Assembly (NCBI GenBank): GCA_031409955.1
Contig: JANNYF010000220.1
Coordinates: 1 to 64,000, forward strand
DNA: 64,000 nucleotides
Origin: JAFDVL01 sp031409955
GTDB taxonomy: Bacteria > Acidobacteriota > Blastocatellia > RBC074
Direction: 5' to 3'
Part shown: positions 60,782-64,000 of the stretch, one piece after another
Layout: every line of letters starts with the position of its first letter
Numbering within the stretch: position 1 is the stretch's first letter
The notes under the pieces: model-generated
The model's input: only the letters and a program-made list of their open reading frames with translations
Told to the model about the DNA's origin: nothing
The model's database searches: none
Translations under genes and position numbers: made by a program

Positions 60782-60819
60782 GAAGCAGAGGCCAGAGAGT
60801 AACTCCCGGCCTCTGCTTC
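60782..60819. repeat. perfect 12-bp hairpin upstream of the hydrolase
   Basis: GAAGCAGAGGCC pairs perfectly with GGCCTCTGCTTC around a 14-base loop. It lies 14 bases upstream of the hydrolase ATG on the minus strand, in its leader, and 8 bases from the long repeat that begins at 60828. It could influence translation of the hydrolase. Confidence 0.6.
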
Positions 60820-60827
60820 CAAGCTCG

Positions 60828-61083
60828 CTGAGAAGCCATTTGAAAAGTTTAGCCCGCGAAGCCGGGCGGGAGAATAAAGCCCAGGGTGCAGGCGTGAGAG
60901 CCGTAACCCTGGGTTAGTCGGGCAAGCAATTTCAGCTCTGGAAGGGCGACAGCCGCGCCGCTATCGCCCGTGGCACGGGCTGCGGGAACGGTTTCCCCCC
61001 GCTCCCAGCGCTGACGCACTGGGCTTTATTCTCGCCGCCTGCCTCCGCAGGCTCTCTTCGGAACTTTTCAAATAGCTTCTCAG
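60828..61083. repeat. 256-bp element with terminal inverted repeats
   Basis: Terminal 22-base arms beginning CTGAGAAGCCATTTGAAAAG (60828-60849 and 61062-61083) differ at one position. A second inverted pair, GAGAATAAAGCCCAG (left) and CTGGGCTTTATTCTC (right), lies inside, so each end forms a long imperfect terminal repeat of about 60 bases. The 150-base centre is G+C-rich and holds short palindromes but no frame of note. Its right end contains the TGA stop (61080-61082) of the TonB receptor gene. This looks like a non-autonomous mobile element (MITE-like), with no transposase inside. Confidence 0.8.
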
Positions 61084-64000
61084 AAAATATACCGCATAGC
61101 GATTTGCACAACACGCGGATTGTACTGGTTTGCAGTACCTGTAATCGTAGCAAAGAGCGGCGATGAACTGTCCGTGTTCGGGAAGCCGAATTGCACATGG
61201 TTGAAGGCATTGTACATTTCCGCGCGCAGCGTCAGGCGATGGCCTTCAAACGGCAACTTGAAATTCTTGTACATTCCCAACTCTACGTTTGCGCCGCCAT
61301 CTACAAAGAACGTGTTGCGCCCCAAAATGTTTTTGCCAAAGTCGGCGGGCGTAGCTTGTCGGAAAGCGGACGCGGGCAACTGCTGCGTGGACGTGACCGG
61401 ATTGTCAATGCTGCGAAAGAGAATCGAAGGATCAAGAATCACGGGGCGTTCCGCAAAGGTGTCGAAGTTCAAATCCAGCGTATTGCCAATCACGGTGAAC
61501 GGCGTCCCGGACACCAGGCGAATCACTGGAGCCACTTGCCAGCCGCCGAACACCTGGCCCACAAAGCCCTTCTGATTGCGCAGGAACGGCAGCAGGTATG
61601 AGGCAAACATGGTGAAGCGATGACGCGTATCGAAGCGCGACAAGGCACGGGCAGCACGGGTGTTGTTGCCGTTCTGGTTTGAATCGCCTGCGCCGACGAA
61701 GGTAGCCTCCGAAGTCGTATCAATGGATTTGCTCCAGGTATAGGCGGCTTTGTAGGATAAGCCGTTGCTATAAGCCTTGTCCCATTCCAGTTGCAATCCG
61801 TTGTAATAACTCCACGCGCCGTTGGCAATCACCAGATTCGTTGTGTAGCGCGGGTCAGGGCGGCGTTCGTTCGTGCGCGGGAGACGCAGGCTCACTTCGT
61901 TGTTGGCAATCGGCACGGCAACGGGACAAGTCGCGTTCGTGGTAATGCCGGGCAGTCCCGTGCCAGCGCATTGAAAATTGGCGGCGACTTGGCTGATCGT
62001 GACGCCGCGCAAATCCGGGAAGCCTGTCGCGGGCGCATTGAACGGATGATTGGCAACCGTGATGCCTCCGTCCAGCGGCGAGACGGGCAAATTGCCCTGG
62101 CTATAACGCAACGTACCAATGCCGCGATTGCCGGTGTACGTTGCTCGGAGCTTTGATTTGAAGGGCATCTCGCGCTCTATCGTCAGGCTCCATTGTTGCG
62201 TGTACGGCATTTGCAAATCAGGGTCTATGACGGTCAAGCTCACGCGCGAAGTCAGATTGCCGGGCGTGAAAACAAAGCCATCGGTTGGATCGGCGATGTT
62301 CAGTCTGTTGGTATAAGAAAGCAGCGCGGCGTTCGGCGGATTGAACCGAACCGAAGCGCCGGTTTGCGAAAACACCGATTGGAACAGGCGTCCGTGATAG
62401 ATGCCATAGCCGCCGCGAATCGAAGCTCGACCTGCGCCGCCTGTCAACTTCCCTAAGAATCCTTCTCGCCAGTTGGGCGACCAGGCAAAGCCGAGCCGCG
62501 GTTCGATATTATCCTTATCGTCGGAGAAGCCATATTCAATGCGGTTCTGCGCCTCGCGCGGCGCAGAAACATATTCGTGGCGTACGCCCAGATTGAACGT
62601 CAGATTGCGCGTGACCTTCCAATTGTCTTCGGCATAGAAGTTGGCTTCGCTGATGCGATTTTCCAGGAAGAATGGCCCGAAGCCTTTCTGATAGGTGGCG
62701 ACACAACCGCGCAGGAATTGATCGTAGGGCGTCGCCAACGTGGTGCCGCCGCAGATGCGATTGAAGGTGTAAAACCCACGCGAGAAGTTGTCGGCCTTGT
62801 CATCCAACTGCTGGAAGCGCATATCCGTGCCTGCCTTCACGGAATGCTTGCTGCCTAAAATCGAGGAGATGTTGTACACATACTGATGATCCGTCTGAAA
62901 CCGATTGATCGGGAAGTTGCCCGCGTTGCCGATGATTGAACCGGAAACCGGGCTGGCGGTGAAGCGAATGATGGGCGTGTCATTGCCGGCCTTGATGCCC
63001 ACCAACGTTGTGCGCAAACCCAGCCCGTAACGAAATTCTCCGACAGTCTTGGGCGTAAACAAATGCGTGTACGTCATCCCTAAATTTTGCTGCCGATTAT
63101 TTTGGTCGGTGGCTTCACCAACAATGATGTCGCTGTTCTGAAAGCGTTGCCGCGTGTATTGATAGCGCACGGTCAACGTGTCTGACTCGCGCACTTTGAA
63201 ATCCAATCTGCCGGAATGATCCGAGAGCGGACGATTGAAGCCAACATCGCCAACATAAGTGCGATTGCTGCGCGGGTCGTTGGGCGTCAAGTTGGTGGGA
63301 AAGCGTGCAATCACGGATTGGATGAAGGCGCGATTGGCGGGTGTGTCATTCGCCGCCGCCAGTTGGGGCGTTCGGTCGGTCGGCAACAGCAGGTCGCGGG
63401 TGTAACCTAGCGCGCCGCTTTCGCGCTTTTGATCGAAGCTGCCAAAGAAAAAGAAGCGTTCTTTGATGAGTGGCCCGCCAATCGTGAACCCGTATTGATT
63501 GCGGCGATTGACTGGTTTTTTCACCGTGCCGGGCGTGAAATAACTCTTGGCATTGAGCGTGCTGTCCTGATGAAATTCGTACACATCGCCATGAAATCTG
63601 TTCGTGCCGGATTTTGTTTGGACCAACACGACGGCTCCATAGCCGCGCCCGAATTCTGCCGTGAAGTTGTTGGTAATCACTTGAAACTCACGAATGGTTG
63701 AAAGCGCCGCGCCTTGCCGATTCTGATTCTCGGACGAATCGTCGTTATTCACGCCATTGATTTGAAAGGTCGCACCCCGCGTGCCAGTGCCGTTGAAGTT
63801 GATCGAAGAGCCAGACGACGCCGTGGGATTGTTTTGCCCAGACGTGGGGTTTTCCTGAAAGCCCGTGAAGATTTCTGCGAGCGAAAGAAAGCTGCCCGGA
63901 TTTGACGTTGGTTTATCAATGATCGCCTGCGAATTGAGCGATTGCTTGACTTCAGCATCTGTCGTATTGATGGGCGTCACATCCGCAGTGATCGTGATTT
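61080..64000 (-). CDS. TonB-dependent receptor, Oar-like, 5' end outside the window
   Basis: This is the C-terminal part (more than 970 residues) of a large outer-membrane receptor; the frame is still open at the window edge, so the start and any N-terminal regulatory-like domain lie beyond 64000. The plug region is visible at the beginning (SLAEIFTGFQENPTSGQ, FNGTGTRGATFQINGVNNDD, IREFQVITNNFTAEFGRGYGAVV), followed by a long beta-barrel (for example RNQYGFTIGGPLIKERFFFFGSFDQ, LTFNLGVRHEY). It ends RYIF, with the terminal Phe expected of a beta-barrel protein. The TGA directly after that Phe is contributed by the 256-bp repeat element. It should take up large substrates through TonB-coupled transport, possibly sugars given its neighbours. 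Confidence 0.94.
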   Translation of the reverse strand, partial: ITITADVTPINTTDAEVKQSLNSQAIIDKPTSNPGSFLSLAEIFTGFQENPTSGQNNPTASSGSSINFNGTGTRGATFQINGVNNDDSSENQNRQGAALSTIREFQVITNNFTAEFGRGYGAVVLVQTKSGTNRFHGDVYEFHQDSTLNAKSYFTPGTVKKPVNRRNQYGFTIGGPLIKERFFFFGSFDQKRESGALGYTRDLLLPTDRTPQLAAANDTPANRAFIQSVIARFPTNLTPNDPRSNRTYVGDVGFNRPLSDHSGRLDFKVRESDTLTVRYQYTRQRFQNSDIIVGEATDQNNRQQNLGMTYTHLFTPKTVGEFRYGLGLRTTLVGIKAGNDTPIIRFTASPVSGSIIGNAGNFPINRFQTDHQYVYNISSILGSKHSVKAGTDMRFQQLDDKADNFSRGFYTFNRICGGTTLATPYDQFLRGCVATYQKGFGPFFLENRISEANFYAEDNWKVTRNLTFNLGVRHEYVSAPREAQNRIEYGFSDDKDNIEPRLGFAWSPNWREGFLGKLTGGAGRASIRGGYGIYHGRLFQSVFSQTGASVRFNPPNAALLSYTNRLNIADPTDGFVFTPGNLTSRVSLTVIDPDLQMPYTQQWSLTIEREMPFKSKLRATYTGNRGIGTLRYSQGNLPVSPLDGGITVANHPFNAPATGFPDLRGVTISQVAANFQCAGTGLPGITTNATCPVAVPIANNEVSLRLPRTNERRPDPRYTTNLVIANGAWSYYNGLQLEWDKAYSNGLSYKAAYTWSKSIDTTSEATFVGAGDSNQNGNNTRAARALSRFDTRHRFTMFASYLLPFLRNQKGFVGQVFGGWQVAPVIRLVSGTPFTVIGNTLDLNFDTFAERPVILDPSILFRSIDNPVTSTQQLPASAFRQATPADFGKNILGRNTFFVDGGANVELGMYKNFKLPFEGHRLTLRAEMYNAFNHVQFGFPNTDSSSPLFATITGTANQYNPRVVQIAMRYIF

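Overview
The window is 64 kb of bacterial chromosome with a moderately high G+C content and genes packed on both strands. It carries one tRNA gene, no rRNA and no intact mobile element. The gene set fits an acidobacterium-like organism, possibly class Blastocatellia. The pointers are a large Oar-type TonB-dependent receptor, secreted proteins with carboxypeptidase-regulatory-like domains, a DUF1501 plus DUF1549/DUF1553 pair, paired sulfatases, an exported caspase-fold protein, and many unrelated families of intergenic palindromes. The lineage is inferred from gene families; no phylogenetic marker was placed.

Layout. 0.2-7.7 kb: an exported caspase-like protein, an HbpS/GlcG protein, a GAF-GAF-SpoIIE phosphatase overlapping a Bcp-type peroxiredoxin, an ACT protein, a receiver-HATPase fusion, a CBM9-like protein and a SurA-N protein. 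7.7-16.3 kb: exported proteins, a protealysin-type protease with its emfourin inhibitor, a metallo-beta-lactamase-fold hydrolase, an FKBP and mnmA. 16.4-22.3 kb: a MoxR-type ATPase, a restriction endonuclease, a DNA methyltransferase and a 1049-residue VWA protein in one tight co-directional run. 22.3-22.9 kb: transposase and integrase remnants beside tRNA-Lys(CTT). 23-26 kb: a phosphate-uptake operon (DUF47, PiT, PhoR-like kinase). 26-30 kb: the DUF1501 and DUF1549/1553 pair. 30-37 kb: dusB, an HD-hydrolase gene interrupted by TAG, DedA, pta, an Nfu-type protein, two envelope-associated small proteins, tatA and an AlbA/Schlafen-type protein. 37-46 kb: an MFS exporter, small exported proteins, a two-component pair and two regulatory-like-domain proteins. 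46-59 kb: an HNH nuclease, a GH10 xylanase, a phosphodiesterase, an EVE protein, an aminotransferase, malQ, a GH13 debranching enzyme and two sulfatases. 59-64 kb: YqeY, an alpha/beta hydrolase and a TonB-dependent receptor cut by the window end.

How the genes work together. Polysaccharide use is prominent: xylanase, PcRGLX-like protein, sulfatases, malQ with a debranching enzyme, and a TonB receptor. Regulation includes a probable partner-switching phosphatase and kinase, plus two histidine kinases. The most unusual arrangement is the restriction-modification pair sitting inside a MoxR ATPase/VWA gene pair, just upstream of a tRNA that is flanked by decayed integrase sequence.

Intergenic space holds several distinct inverted-repeat families. 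One occurs three times, one appears to supply the stop codon of the TonB receptor gene, one starts at the end of pta, and one lies within the possible leader of the SurA-N gene. Nearly all function calls rest on motifs read by eye from translations, without database searches.
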